From Ostreococcus lucimarinus CCE9901 (taxonomy: Eukaryota; Chlorophyta; Mamiellophyceae; Mamiellales; Bathycoccaceae): 64,000 bases of DNA. The DNA lies in contig NC_009356.1 of the NCBI RefSeq assembly GCF_000092065.1, forward strand, positions 248,001 through 312,000. Reading direction: 5' to 3'. The notes beneath the pieces are model-generated. The model did not search any database and was not told the DNA's origin. It saw nothing but the letters and a program-made list of their open reading frames with translations. Position numbers and translations under genes: made by a program. Positions 30,233 to 40,045 of this stretch are shown here, piece by piece. Numbering within the stretch: position 1 is the stretch's first letter; each line of letters opens with the position of its first letter.

Positions 30233-31394
30233 TCACGCGTCGGCGTCGTCGCGGTCGGCGCGGTCGGTGTGGTCGCGAAGCGACATCGCGAGCGCGGCGC
30301 GAAGCTCGGCGTCGTCGTCGTCCTCGGCGGTCGCCGTCGCGGCGTCGGCGATTTCGGCGCTCGGACGCTGACCCATGCTCAGCGCGAGGGCTTGTTGGAG
30401 TAAAGCGTCGTCGTCGAGCATCATGGGATCGGCGGTGGCGTCGACGGGGGAGGTGTCGGCGCTGCCGGCGCCCTCGCTCGCGGCGACGCCCTCCTCGGCG
30501 GCGGCGGGCGCGGACGCGCCGGCGGCGGCGGCGGCTTCCTGACGCGCGCGCTCTTCTTCGAGCGAAATTCGCAGCGCCATCATCAACGCTGGATCGTCTC
30601 CCATGTCTCCCATGTCTCCCATGCCCTCGAGGCCCTGCATCGCCGCCTGCGACTGCGCCGCCGCCGCCGCCGCCGCGAATCCGCTCCCCGACGCCGCTCC
30701 GTCTTGATTGAAAATCGCCGTCCCGCACAAGACATCGCTCAGATTCGCCCCCGGCTCGACGACGACCAGATTCGAGTTATTATTCTTATTCACGCTCGTC
30801 ACGAACGCGTCCAACTTCTCTCGATTCGCCTCGACGTCGCCGAACGACACCACGTCCACCGCCACGTTGCACTTGCGCAATTTTTTCCCCACCGCTCGCA
30901 GCGCCTCGATCTCATCCCTCAGCGGGCTTCCGACGAACAGCACGATCCGCATTCGCTGGTGTTTATTCTGTCTGTGTTTCAGCGCCAAGTGCGCCACCTG
31001 GACGCCGACGCAGACGTTGATCTCGCCCTCGATCTTCACCCCGTGCACCGAGTTGAGCACCGCGCCCAGGTCCTGCGTCGGCGTCGTGAGCACGCGCGGC
31101 GTCTTTCCCGCCAGCGACAGCACGCCGACCGCGTTCTCGGGGTTGCTCTGCGTCTTCGCCCCGGCGAGCAGGTTCAATGCGTCCGCCTCGGCCTGCGATC
31201 GCGCGGCGCGCGTCAGTCGTCGCGTCGCGCGCGTCGTCGGTCGTCGGTCGTCGCCGCGGTCGTTGGGCGATCTGCGCGCGAGAAAAACGTCGCGCGCGGC
31301 GCGGCGCGCGCACCTGAAGACGCGAGGGGGCGTAGTCGGAGTTGCGAACGTGTTCGCTGTTATCGAGACACAGGATCGTGGCCTCGAGGACCAT
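30233..31394 (-). CDS. RPN10: 26S proteasome regulatory subunit Rpn10 (PSMD4), one intron
   Basis: This is the ubiquitin receptor of the 19S particle; 346 aa from two exons, 31394-31314 and 31192-30233. Exon 1 encodes MVLEATILCLDNSEHVRN followed by SDYAPSRLQ, the conserved start of the VWA domain. Exon 2 continues in phase 0 with AEADALNLLAGAKTQSNPEN. The 121-nt intron has a GTGCG donor, a CTGAC branch 19 nt before the acceptor, and a CGCAG acceptor. The VWA domain covers about 1-190. Three ubiquitin-interacting motifs follow: DPALMMALRISLEEE (about 227-242), DDALLQQALALSM (288-302) and DDAELRAALAMSL (320-334). Read from exon 2 alone the protein would lack an ATG start. Confidence 0.94.
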
Positions 31395-31525
31395 GACGCG
31401 CGCGCGGGGGGGGGTGTGACGCGATCGAGCGCGGAGGCGCGGCGACGCCGAGGCGAAGCGGCGAAGCGGCGCGCGGATTACAAAAGCTCGAGACGCGAGC
31501 GTGGGGCGCGCGAAGCGCTGGGTGA

Positions 31526-32530
31526 CTAGACGACGCCGACGAAATCTTCGCCCTCCCAATCGTCGTATATGGAGCGGCGCGCGAGGTCGGGAACGGGGGC
31601 GTCGCAGTCCATCGCGTCCGTCGCGTCCGTCGCGTCCGTCGCGCGCGCCGCGTCGGACGACGGCGCGAATCCCGGACGCTTGCGAGGCGTCGGGGTGACG
31701 GCGTCCCAACCGGGGCTCATGTCCGCGCGCGATGGAAGCGTGGAGCGCGTCGCGACGTCGGCGGCGCGCAGCGGCGCGAGGCGGACCACGGGAAGGCGTC
31801 GACCGTCGCGCGCGGCGGCTTCGGCTTCGGCTTTGGCGCGCGCGCGCGCCTCGGCGGCCTCGGCCAACTCTCGCGGCACGTACTCTCCGGGTTTCAGCGT
31901 CCCGTTCGGTCTCGCGAGTGGATCCACGGGCACGCGAACCATCTCCTCGTCGTCCTCCACCGGCGGATCGTACGCGTGCAACAACCGTCGCCACTTGCGC
32001 ACCGCGCCGTCGAACGCGCGTTTCGACATTCCCGCGCGAATGTTCGGCGTCCACGCATCGCTCGATCTCCTCGCGCTCTTCGCCACGAGCTCGCGATATC
32101 GCGCGTACCCGAGCGTGTTCTTCCCGTAATCGATCTGTCGCTGTCGTTGTCGCAGCTTGTGCGGATCCGTCTCCTCGCGCGTCGTCGCGTCGTCGCCCGA
32201 GCCGCGCCGCGCGTCGCCCGCCGCGGCGTTCGTCAGGTCGTACACGTCCTCGATCTCCCCGTCTTCGATCGCGCGCTTGACGTCGATTCGTTTGCGTTCG
32301 TTCGAGCGCCTCGCGCGCGCGCCCTCGCGCGATCGCGCGACGAGGCCGCGCGAGACGTCGCCGTCGCGCGTCGCTTTTCGCGCGCTCGCGGGCTTGACGA
32401 TCGCGCGCGCGGGCGCGGTGCGCTTGACGTTGGCGTCGTGCTTGCGCGCGAACGGACGGTGCGATGGCGATTCGTCGTCGCGCGCGGCGCGCGGCGCGCG
32501 CGAGGGCGACGGACGCGGACGAGGCGTCAT
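31526..32530 (-). CDS. SLBP: Histone mRNA stem-loop binding protein (SLBP)
   Basis: The product is 334 aa. The RNA-binding domain at about 122-190 carries the SLBP signature: DPHKLRQRQRQIDYGKNT, LGYARYRELV, the TPN motif in AWTPNIRAG, and FDGAVRKWRRLLHAYDPP. SLBP binds the conserved 3' hairpin of replication-dependent histone mRNAs and drives their processing and translation. The N-terminal 120 residues are basic and disordered. The C-terminal part is acidic and ends in DDWEGEDFVGVV. The TPN motif is followed by Ile where animal proteins have Lys. A threefold 9-bp repeat (31614-31640) encodes the ATDATD stretch near the C-terminus. Confidence 0.9.
   Translation of the reverse strand: MTPRPRPSPSRAPRAARDDESPSHRPFARKHDANVKRTAPARAIVKPASARKATRDGDVSRGLVARSREGARARRSNERKRIDVKRAIEDGEIEDVYDLTNAAAGDARRGSGDDATTREETDPHKLRQRQRQIDYGKNTLGYARYRELVAKSARRSSDAWTPNIRAGMSKRAFDGAVRKWRRLLHAYDPPVEDDEEMVRVPVDPLARPNGTLKPGEYVPRELAEAAEARARAKAEAEAAARDGRRLPVVRLAPLRAADVATRSTLPSRADMSPGWDAVTPTPRKRPGFAPSSDAARATDATDATDAMDCDAPVPDLARRSIYDDWEGEDFVGVV
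31614..31640. repeat. 9-bp tandem repeat, three units
   Basis: GCGTCCGTC is repeated three times inside the SLBP coding region and encodes the Asp-Ala-Thr repeats of the C-terminal tail on the minus strand. Confidence 0.85.
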
Positions 32531-32655
32531 GGAGTGGGGCGTCTGTCGCGACGCGATTTAAATAAAGTCGACGCGGCGGAGCTGATGTCGCGTCGGGCCG
32601 TTACAATGGCTCTACTAGGAAGCTAAGTTCGCGTTCGACAGATAAAAACGATCGA

Positions 32656-33854
32656 TTAGAAGCCGATGAACTTGGCGGCGAACACGTTGTTGTGCGCGGG
32701 ATCCGCCATGTGGGACACCAAGTTGGCCACCGGGCCGACGCCGGTGTGGTCGTATTGCACCATGATGCCGGCGAAGGCGACCATCGCGAGACGACCGTTG
32801 GCGATCTCCTTCGCCTTCAAGGTCTTCAAGTCACCCTTGGCGTAGCCGAGCGGGTCGAAGATGCCACCCGGGTAACCCACAACGCCAGCCGGGAGCTTGG
32901 CGTTGGAGAACGGCGTCGGATCTTCGCTCACCGAACCCGGCTTGCGAATGTCTTGCCATCTGCGCACTTCGGCCCAGTTCATCATGAGCATTTGCACCCA
33001 GAACAAAGTCGTGGCGTCGGTGAAGTAGCCGTCGTACGACGGGGCCTCGTGCCAGTTCGGCAAGTTGCTGATGCCCATGTTGGTGAGGATCTCCGGCGCC
33101 GCGGCGCCGGCGACGCCGAGCATCGCCCAGCGGCCGTGTTGAAGCTCGGCTTGCACGTACCACTTCAAATCCTCCGGATCCTTGCCGAGTTCGAGCGGAT
33201 CGAAGCCGTAATCACCCGGCAACTCGTTCTTCAAGTGCGCCGGCGCGGTCGCACCCGGCATCCACATCGGTTGCGTCGCGGCGCTCGCGCGCGTCTTCAA
33301 GCTTTGACGCTTTTGCGCCTTCGCCGCGCGCAAACTGCATTCGCGAAATCGCGCGTTCGTCGTCAGTCGCCCGTTCGTCGCGTTCGCGTCCCGTCCATCC
33401 CATCCCTCCCTCGCGCCGCGCGTCTCGCCGCGCCGCCTCGCCGCGCGCCGTCGCTCCCTCGCGTCGCTCGCGCGCCCGCGGCGGCGCCGCGGACGGCGTC
33501 GAGTCCGAAGCCCCGCGCGCGTCGCCGCGCGCGTCCCGCCCCGTCCCGCCGCGCCCGATCGCCGCTCGAACGTCCGCCCCCCCCGCGCCCTCGCGCGCGC
33601 TTCCGCGCCGCTCGATCGCCGCGCGCGACGCGCGAAATTCCCTCGAATCGAAATCCCCGTTCGAAGACGCGCGTCCGCGCGCGCGCGCCGCGTCCGCGCG
33701 CGCGCGAGCCCGTCGCCGTATCTCCCTCGCGCGATACGATACGATCGCGATACGACGCGCGCGATCCGTTCGCGGCGCGTCTCCGAGCGCGCGACGTCGC
33801 GTCGAGCGCGCACCTGGCGACGGCGGTGGAAGAGAATTGAACGGCGGCGGACAT
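32656..33854 (-). CDS. LHCA4: Light-harvesting chlorophyll a/b protein, Lhca4-like (photosystem I antenna), one intron
   Basis: Two exons, 33854-33814 and 33334-32656, give 239 aa. Exon 1 encodes MSAAVQFSSTAVA; the split Ser codon (AG/T) joins it to LRAAKAQKRQSLKTRASA, forming a normal plastid transit peptide. The 479-nt intron has a GTGCG donor, a CTGAC branch 27 nt before the acceptor, and a TGCAG acceptor. The mature protein has the three LHC helices: helix B with ELQHGRWAMLG, the Lhca4-type segment RRWQDIRKPGSVSEDP, VGYPGGIFDPLGY, and helix A with KEIANGRLAMVAFAG. The helix-B chlorophyll ligand is His, where land-plant Lhca4 has the red-shifting Asn. A shadow frame through the intron was discarded. 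Confidence 0.92.
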
Positions 33855-33963
33855 GACGACGGGTGTGCGTTTCGCGCGCGGGTGTGTCGCCGGCGCGCGA
33901 TCGGCGCGCGCGGCGATGGTTGGTGTTTATGTCACACATCGTTTGTGTGGGTTTGTAGTGACA

Positions 33964-33976
33964 GATATAATATAGC
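33964..33976 (-). promoter_or_regulatory. TATA-like element upstream of the Lhca4-like gene
   Basis: An AT-only run (plus strand GATATAATATAG) lies about 110 bp upstream of the Lhca ATG, in the divergent spacer shared with the coiled-coil gene at 34086. It stands out against GC-rich surroundings and is placed as a TATA box for the minus-strand gene would be. No transcript evidence is available. Confidence 0.4.
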
Positions 33977-34085
33977 ATGTCGGACATTCGGTATGTATTT
34001 AAGGGATTCGTAACGGTTTTATTTCACGCGCTCGATATATCCGTTCGGCGCGCCATCGCCCGCACAGCGCGACGCGGGCGGCGCG

Positions 34086-35958
34086 ATGACGCGACGCGTC
34101 GACGCGAACGCGCGCGCCGTCGACGCGCGCGAGCGCGAGTGCGGTGAACTCAGGGTGCGTCGGAAGCGCGAACGCGACGCGAGATGGCGCGGACGCGACG
34201 CGAACGCGAACGATGAATGAATTCGAGTGACCGTTCGACCGTTCGACCGTTCGCGCGACCGTCGACGCGTCGACGGCGCGCGACGGCGACGCGGAGGCGC
34301 GCGCGACGGCGCGAAACGGTGATGCGAAACGCGTCGAACGCGCGCGAGCGAGCGCGAGGCGCGAGGACGGGCGCGGGAGACGCGAGGGGACGCGAGCGCG
34401 GACGGGGGACTGACGGCGAGGCGAGACGCGCGCGCGACAGGGATTTTCGCACTCGTTGCTCGGGAAATTGGACGCCGCGAGACAGGCTGGGAGGTTCGGT
34501 GAGGCGGAGATCGCGTTGTTGAAGGAAAAGCTCGCGATCGTGGTGAGCGCGTTTCAGAGCGAGCGGGAGAAGAGGGAGAAGGAATTGGAGGCGCTCGGGA
34601 GCGCGGCGCGCGTGGAGCTGAGCGAGCGAGAGTTCGCGTTGTCGAGCGCGAGATTGGAGCTCGCGGAGGCGAGACGGTTGATAAAGATTTTGGAAGCGAG
34701 AGAGGATAGTACGAGAGATGATCTCGACGAGGCTTTGACGGCGAATGAGATTTTGAAGGCGCAGTTGCTGGACGAACACGAGTGCGCTTCGACGCTTCGA
34801 CGCGAGTGCGCGCGGTTGCGCGAGGCGCTGCGAGATGCGGGCGAGGCGTTGGCGTACGCGGCGGAAAGAGAAGAAGAACTCACGAATAAGCCGGCGGGAA
34901 TGGATGACGTGGAGGTGAGACTCGAGCGTGAGGCGCAAAACGCAAAGATTGCGCGCTTGGAAGAAAAGCTCGTCGAGACGAGGGACGAAAACAAATTGCT
35001 CAGACGAGACTTGGTGGAGCGCGACGGAGAAAACTCAGAGTTACATCGCGCGGTTGCCGAGCGCGATGGTGCGCAGCGGTTCCTCAAAACGCAACTCGCG
35101 GACTGGAATCAGCGTTTGTACGCTCGCGCCGAAGGAAGCGACTCCCAACTCGCCGGTACGACGACGAGCGCGAGCGAAGGTTCGGCGACTGAACTGCGAA
35201 CGAGGTTGGATCAAGTCGAGATCGAACTCGGTGCGAAGACTGGCGCGGTTATCGCGTTGGAGCGTCGCGTGAAAGATCAAGACAAGGCACTCGAACGCGC
35301 GCGTGCGGAGATCGAAAAGATGCGCGAGAAGCTCTTCGCGCGCGAGACGACGGATGTCCGCGCCACGGCACCGAAGCAGCGATCCAAGTACGTCGAGGAC
35401 GCCGAGAATACCGCGGCGCAGGTTATGGAGACGCTTCGCGCGACGCGCGACAGACATGCAGAGAAGCGTAGTCGCGACGCTCGCGCGGCACGACGCGTCG
35501 GTGGCCCCAAGAGCGCGCAGAGCCGACCGGCGACGAAGAAACGCGAGCGAGCGCCGCCGTCATCCGTGGTCATTGACGCGAACGCCCCGTACCAACCGCC
35601 GCGAGCGAATGACGACGAGGACGAGGACGACGATGGCGATGATGACAGCGAGTACGAAGAAATTGACGTGCCGATCAAGCGCACGACGAAGAAGGGAATG
35701 TCGAAGAAGAAGTCAATCGCGCCCGCCGCCGCCAAGGAAAATGCCGCGACGGACGCCGCGCCGGCGAACGACGGTCCGCGCATGCCTCTCGGCATGCTTC
35801 AGATGCCCAAACTAGGCGCAAAGAAAGACAAGGGCGCGGTCGACGATGTCGCGCAGAAGAAGCGCCGATTGAATCGTCAATCGGCGATTCCCGAAGCGTT
35901 GCCGTCTTTAATGTTCGGCGTCGCCGACGGCGATTTTCAAGTCGCCCCGGCAAAGTGA
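34086..35958 (+). CDS. Coiled-coil protein of unknown function, probable one-intron gene
   Basis: The main frame (exon 2, 34441-35958) has no ATG at its beginning: an in-frame TGA lies at 34411 and the first possible initiator is TTG. A CTGAC branch 26 nt before a CGACAG acceptor shows that 34441 is an exon start. The best first exon is 34086-34154 (MTRRVDANARAVDARERECG, then ELR), ending at a GTGCG donor in phase 0; the intron is 286 nt. The 528-aa product is a long coiled coil (about 40-310) followed by a basic region, a run of Asp/Glu, and a Lys-rich tail. I recognise no catalytic domain. A structural or chromosome-associated role is possible but not shown. Exon 1 is the weaker part of the model. 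Confidence 0.7.
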
Positions 35959-36272
35959 GCCACCCGAGAATTACCCTCGTTCGCGTCCTTTGCACGATGA
36001 AACACCACACGAGCTAAATACTATCACGCATCGCTGCGTCCTACGCGTCCCTCCCGCGCCGCGTCGCCCCCTCGCCGCCGCCTTCGCCGCGTCGACTCAA
36101 ACGTCCCGCGTCTCTCGCGCCGTCCCATCGCCACCAACCGCACCAACAGCCCCCCCACGACGAGCGCGCTCACCACGCACACCCCCACCAGCGCCTCGCG
36201 CGCGCGCGCCCCCCCCCTCGCGTCGTCTTTCCACCGCCAGTCCTCGAACATGCCCGCACACCGCGCCTCGCA
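35959..36272. other. Intergenic spacer of about 310 bp
   Basis: This is the spacer between two same-strand genes. It is pyrimidine-rich on the plus strand (CCCTCGCCGCC-type sequence) and carries no ATG-initiated frame that looks coding. It presumably holds the 3' flank of the coiled-coil gene and the promoter of the TPR gene. Confidence 0.5.
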
Positions 36273-37307
36273 ATGGCGTCCGTCGCCCCGCGCGCGCGCG
36301 CGTCGACCGCCTCGCGCGCGCGCGCGCGCGTCGCGTCGTCCGCGTCGGCGTCGTCGACCGCGCGTCGGCGCGCGTCGCGCTCGAAACACGGCGACGCGCG
36401 CGGCGTCGACGTCAACCGACGCGCGGTCGCGGTCGCGCTCGCGGTCGCGCTCGCGACGCGCGCGGCGCCGCGCGCGCGCGCGACGGCGACGACGACGACG
36501 GATGAATTCAACGCGCTCGAGCGACGGGCGAAGCGGGCGTACTACGCGCGCGATTTGAAGCGGGCGCGCGAGGACTTGACAGCCATCATCGCGATGGAGC
36601 CCGAGACGCCCGAGTGGCGCGAGCGCCGCGCGCAGGTGCTCGTCGACATGAAATTGTTCGAAGAAGCCATCGCGGATTACGACGAGGCGGAGCGAATGTA
36701 TCGAGCGATGTACGACGACGCGACGACGACGTACAAGTCGCTCGGGATGCTGAGTAATCGCGCGTTGGCGTACGAAGGGTTGAGTCGCTGGGACGCGGCG
36801 ATCGCGGATTACTCGGAGGCGTTGAAGTACTCGTCGATGATGGGAGCGACGCCGCCGTACGTGCTGAATTCGCGTGGGAATTGTTATAACTCGATCGGGG
36901 AGTACGAGAAGGCGCTGGATGATTACTCGCGCGCGGCGGGCATTTTTCAGCAGTCTCGAAATCTTAGCGGAGCGATCTACGCGCAGAGCAACGCGGCGTT
37001 GATGCTCGCCGAACTCGGCCGAATCGACGAGGCGATAGAGGACATGGAAAAGGTTAAAAGACGAGCCGCCGGGAGCGTTGACATGCGCGCCGCGCTCGCG
37101 GCTCTCTATTGGTCGCGAGGGGAGGAGCAGCGCGCGGAGGATAATTGGAATTGGAGCTGCACGGCGATCAACAGTGGCCAAATGGTCGAAGGTGGTCCAG
37201 TGCTCGACGGCTGCGAGCTTTATCGCGATTACGATTGGCTCGGTCGCATTCGACGTTGGCCCCCGTCAATGGTGCAAAAGTTTAAAAGATTCATTGAGTT
37301 GAGTTGA
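36273..37307 (+). CDS. TPR-repeat protein, probably targeted to the thylakoid lumen
   Basis: The product is 344 aa. The leader looks bipartite: an Arg/Ala/Ser-rich plastid transit part, then NRRAVAVALAVALATRAAPRARA, a twin-arginine plus hydrophobic stretch ending in an A-x-A site near residue 70. The mature part consists of TPR units (AIADYDEAERMYR, AIADYSEALKYSS, ALDDYSRAAGIFQ, AIEDMEKVK). The C-terminal domain has the conserved-looking block NWNWSCTAINSGQM, CELYRDYDWLGRIRRWPPSM. Similar plastid TPR proteins exist in plants, with roles in photosystem assembly suggested for some; I cannot assign one here. The lumen location is inferred from the leader. It converges on the next gene with only 34 bp between the stops. 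Confidence 0.8.
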   Translation: MASVAPRARASTASRARARVASSASASSTARRRASRSKHGDARGVDVNRRAVAVALAVALATRAAPRARATATTTTDEFNALERRAKRAYYARDLKRAREDLTAIIAMEPETPEWRERRAQVLVDMKLFEEAIADYDEAERMYRAMYDDATTTYKSLGMLSNRALAYEGLSRWDAAIADYSEALKYSSMMGATPPYVLNSRGNCYNSIGEYEKALDDYSRAAGIFQQSRNLSGAIYAQSNAALMLAELGRIDEAIEDMEKVKRRAAGSVDMRAALAALYWSRGEEQRAEDNWNWSCTAINSGQMVEGGPVLDGCELYRDYDWLGRIRRWPPSMVQKFKRFIELS

Positions 37308-37341
37308 AAACAATGATTTAGTGATACAATAGTCGTTAGAT

Positions 37342-39963
37342 CTAGTTGAAATACCACAGCGTCGTTCCCTCGATGAGCCCGAGCGTGTCTACGTTTGATT
37401 CCAAGTCGCCGCTATCGCCAGAACCTTTGCGGCGCTTTGCCACGCACACGACGACGGGAAGCCCTCTCGGCGCCTTTGAGAAGTGCACGATAGGCACTGG
37501 CGCTTGGTCGGGTGCTTGCGAATTCGTGTACTGACGTCCCGTTTTTCTGGGATCAATGTCAATCATCGCTTCTACGCGTGCTCTCGCGGCGGGCGAAATT
37601 TCATTCATGAAATTTTTCGCGTCACGCCCTGCGCCCCACACGATGAATTTCTCCCACGACTTCATGGGAAGAATGCGTTCCTCGAACGCTTGCGCGCGAA
37701 CCTGCAACAGCCGACGGCGACTACACCGTGCTGATGCGCTCTGTGGACTCCAGCGATACAACAGCACCGGGTTATGCGGGTAGTCCCCGGCGCGTAAAAG
37801 CGATGGCAAGCCCTTTTTCAAGTTCTGCTCGTAATTTAACGCCAAGTGCCGTTGGAAGAAAATTAAATCTTCCGCCTCGCCCGAACCAGGCGGTGCCTCA
37901 ACAAAACCGCCTACGGTTTCTGCGACCGTTCGCGCCATGCACCACGTCGGCAAGAGTACCGTGCACTCTCGGAATTGTTCGAGGTGAAGCTCGTTTTGCG
38001 TCATCATGTTCGCCCAGGCTTCGTAATGCTCCGTTGAACCGCTTGGATACCGTTTCCAGCACCCTCCAACGATGGCCGTCCGATTTTCCGCGGCGAGTGG
38101 CACTTGTAGCTCGAGTCGCTGTGGCATCATGACGTCGTCAGAGTCCAGGAAGACTAAAATGTCTCCGTGACTCTGCTCGATGCAACGATTTCGACAGAAC
38201 CCGATACCAAAGTTGGGCGCGTCTTCCGCGACAAACTTCGAGCTCTCTGGCCACCTGCTTCCGTTCACCACAACGGCGATGCCCACTCGGGTAAACGCCT
38301 CGCGCCAGATTTTGATGATGTCTGGCGACCCATCCGTACTGCTGTCGTCGAAGATGCTCACCTCGATTGGACCTCGGTACGTTTGAGCGCATATAGAGCT
38401 CAAAGTCTCATCTAACCAACGAGATGCGTTATACACGGGAACAATGATACTGACGCTCGGCAAAGTAGTATCCACCGGAGGTCGAACGGGTTGCTCCTTG
38501 GGCGACGTCGACACTAGGAAATCGAGCACGCGCTTGAGCTTCGGCTTGGCGGATACGACTTCTTTGAGGATGGGAATCCCAACCTGCTCATACGATTCTT
38601 GCTTCACTCGAGCCATGCCATTCGCCAAAAGGCGTACTGACGAAGTCAAGTTACTCGTTCCACTATGAATCATCCACGGGTGTAACAACGCCACGGTCCC
38701 AGCCTTCCCGACAAGTTGCTCGATGACGCCATCGATGTCGTCTCGTCGAATCGCATTTTCAGCTTCGTGCGCATCTAGCTCGTACGAAAGCGGGAGACGT
38801 CCTTCGGTCGACAATTCGCTCACTAGATCAATAGCCCATGAGTTCAAATCTTGGTGAATGATGCCGCCCTTTGAGCGCAAATGCGACGCGATCCACTTGT
38901 GTGAACCCTTGATGAACGCCGTACCGCCGCCGCCCGGGACGCAGTCGGATAAAAATACCAAAATAATCACGCCTTGGTACGGATGTCCGTCCGGTGTGCG
39001 CTGCGCATCCGTGCTGAATCCCGCGCCAATGTCTAAGTGCCAGCCTCGGTTGAGCATACGCCTTCGATTGACCGGATGCCACGACCTGGCCGCCTCGAGC
39101 TCCTCCGCCTTTGGCTCTGGAGATCCCTCCCTGACTTGTCTGTCTACGATATTTGCCGACCTTTCGTCTAAAAGCATCATCGCCCGCCCTCGCACTTGTT
39201 TTTTCGTGCACGAAGGGCGTACTCTCTGCATCAACTGCGTGATGTACTGCCACTTCTCCCCGTGCTCCGTAACAGCCGCCAGAAGCGCGGCGTCGTGCTC
39301 GGGCGCCCATGCGCTTTCATAATGCTCCTCACACTGCTTCGCCGTCCACGTCAACTCACTCGTGCTCATCATCTTCGCGATGGCATCCCAATTGTGACCG
39401 CCCTCCTTCAACTTTCTCACGTTCCCGCTGTCGCACTCTGTCCATCTCGCAGGCGCCGGCGCGCACGCCCCGCTCTCGTCGCTCACTTTCCTTCGCTTCT
39501 CGCTCTGTTCCGCCCTCGCCGCCCTCGCTTTGGCTTCCTCCGCCACGAGCATCGCTTGTTCACTATCCTTTTCCGGAAACGTCACCGGGCAGTACCAATG
39601 CCGCACGTCGCACGCGCGTCGCCGTTCGTCCACCGCGTTCAGTTCTATGTCCCACGCCGCGCGCCCGAGCACTTCGTCCAGCGCTTTCGCGAGCTCGGGC
39701 GAGTTCCTCAGCGCGTCCCACGGCGCGCCGTCGCTCGGGGCGACGACTTCGATCACCCTTCGCGCGTTCCCGCGCGGCCACGTCGAGGGGTCGTCCAAAG
39801 CGAGCGGCGTCGACGCATTTCTTTCGCGACCGCTCTCGGCGGTGACGCACGGGTCGGCGAGTTCGCGACGCAACTGCGCGCGTATACCGTCGACGACGGA
39901 CGCGGAGACGGCGTCGGGGATGAGAACGATGCCGTCGGCGATGAATCGCTCGCGGAGCGACAT
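37342..39963 (-). CDS. Fusion of PhyH-like 2-oxoglutarate dioxygenase, Myb/SANT repeats and a GT2 glycosyltransferase (queuosine-tRNA galactosyltransferase-like)
   Basis: One uninterrupted frame (873 aa from ATG 39963). Residues 1-145 and 280-450 form a phytanoyl-CoA dioxygenase-like double-stranded helix with iron ligands in GWHLDIG (H309, D311), a distal His in LLHPWMIHSG (H428 or H433) and an Arg in SSVRLLANG. Between the halves lie two Myb/SANT-like repeats (about 172-265; RWTECDSGNVRKLKEGGHNW, WAPEHDAALLAAVTEHGEKW). From about 500 a GT2 domain starts (VSIIVPVYNASRWLDETLSS) with the metal-binding FLDSDDVMMPQRL. It ends with a Rossmann-like tail (FIVWGAGRDAKNFM, PIVHFSKAPRGLPVVVCV). The GT2 plus tail resembles B3GNTL1, the animal queuosine-tRNA galactosyltransferase. 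Substrate and the combined role are inferred. Confidence 0.82.
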   Translation of the reverse strand: MSLRERFIADGIVLIPDAVSASVVDGIRAQLRRELADPCVTAESGRERNASTPLALDDPSTWPRGNARRVIEVVAPSDGAPWDALRNSPELAKALDEVLGRAAWDIELNAVDERRRACDVRHWYCPVTFPEKDSEQAMLVAEEAKARAARAEQSEKRRKVSDESGACAPAPARWTECDSGNVRKLKEGGHNWDAIAKMMSTSELTWTAKQCEEHYESAWAPEHDAALLAAVTEHGEKWQYITQLMQRVRPSCTKKQVRGRAMMLLDERSANIVDRQVREGSPEPKAEELEAARSWHPVNRRRMLNRGWHLDIGAGFSTDAQRTPDGHPYQGVIILVFLSDCVPGGGGTAFIKGSHKWIASHLRSKGGIIHQDLNSWAIDLVSELSTEGRLPLSYELDAHEAENAIRRDDIDGVIEQLVGKAGTVALLHPWMIHSGTSNLTSSVRLLANGMARVKQESYEQVGIPILKEVVSAKPKLKRVLDFLVSTSPKEQPVRPPVDTTLPSVSIIVPVYNASRWLDETLSSICAQTYRGPIEVSIFDDSSTDGSPDIIKIWREAFTRVGIAVVVNGSRWPESSKFVAEDAPNFGIGFCRNRCIEQSHGDILVFLDSDDVMMPQRLELQVPLAAENRTAIVGGCWKRYPSGSTEHYEAWANMMTQNELHLEQFRECTVLLPTWCMARTVAETVGGFVEAPPGSGEAEDLIFFQRHLALNYEQNLKKGLPSLLRAGDYPHNPVLLYRWSPQSASARCSRRRLLQVRAQAFEERILPMKSWEKFIVWGAGRDAKNFMNEISPAARARVEAMIDIDPRKTGRQYTNSQAPDQAPVPIVHFSKAPRGLPVVVCVAKRRKGSGDSGDLESNVDTLGLIEGTTLWYFN

Positions 39964-40045
39964 GGCCGCGACGGGCGCGGCGCGCGCTGCGGGACGAAGT
40001 CGAAATTGAAATTGCCAAACCTTTGCTGCAACAAAAAGTGCACAC

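Noticed and set aside
29691-30728. Long minus-strand Arg-rich frame over the FTR variable chain and Rpn10
   Set aside because: It is in a different frame from two well-recognised proteins and has no family features.
33363-33813. Open frame downstream of the Lhca exon 1 ATG
   Set aside because: It reads into the intron; the in-phase splice to 33334 rebuilds a normal transit peptide and antenna protein.
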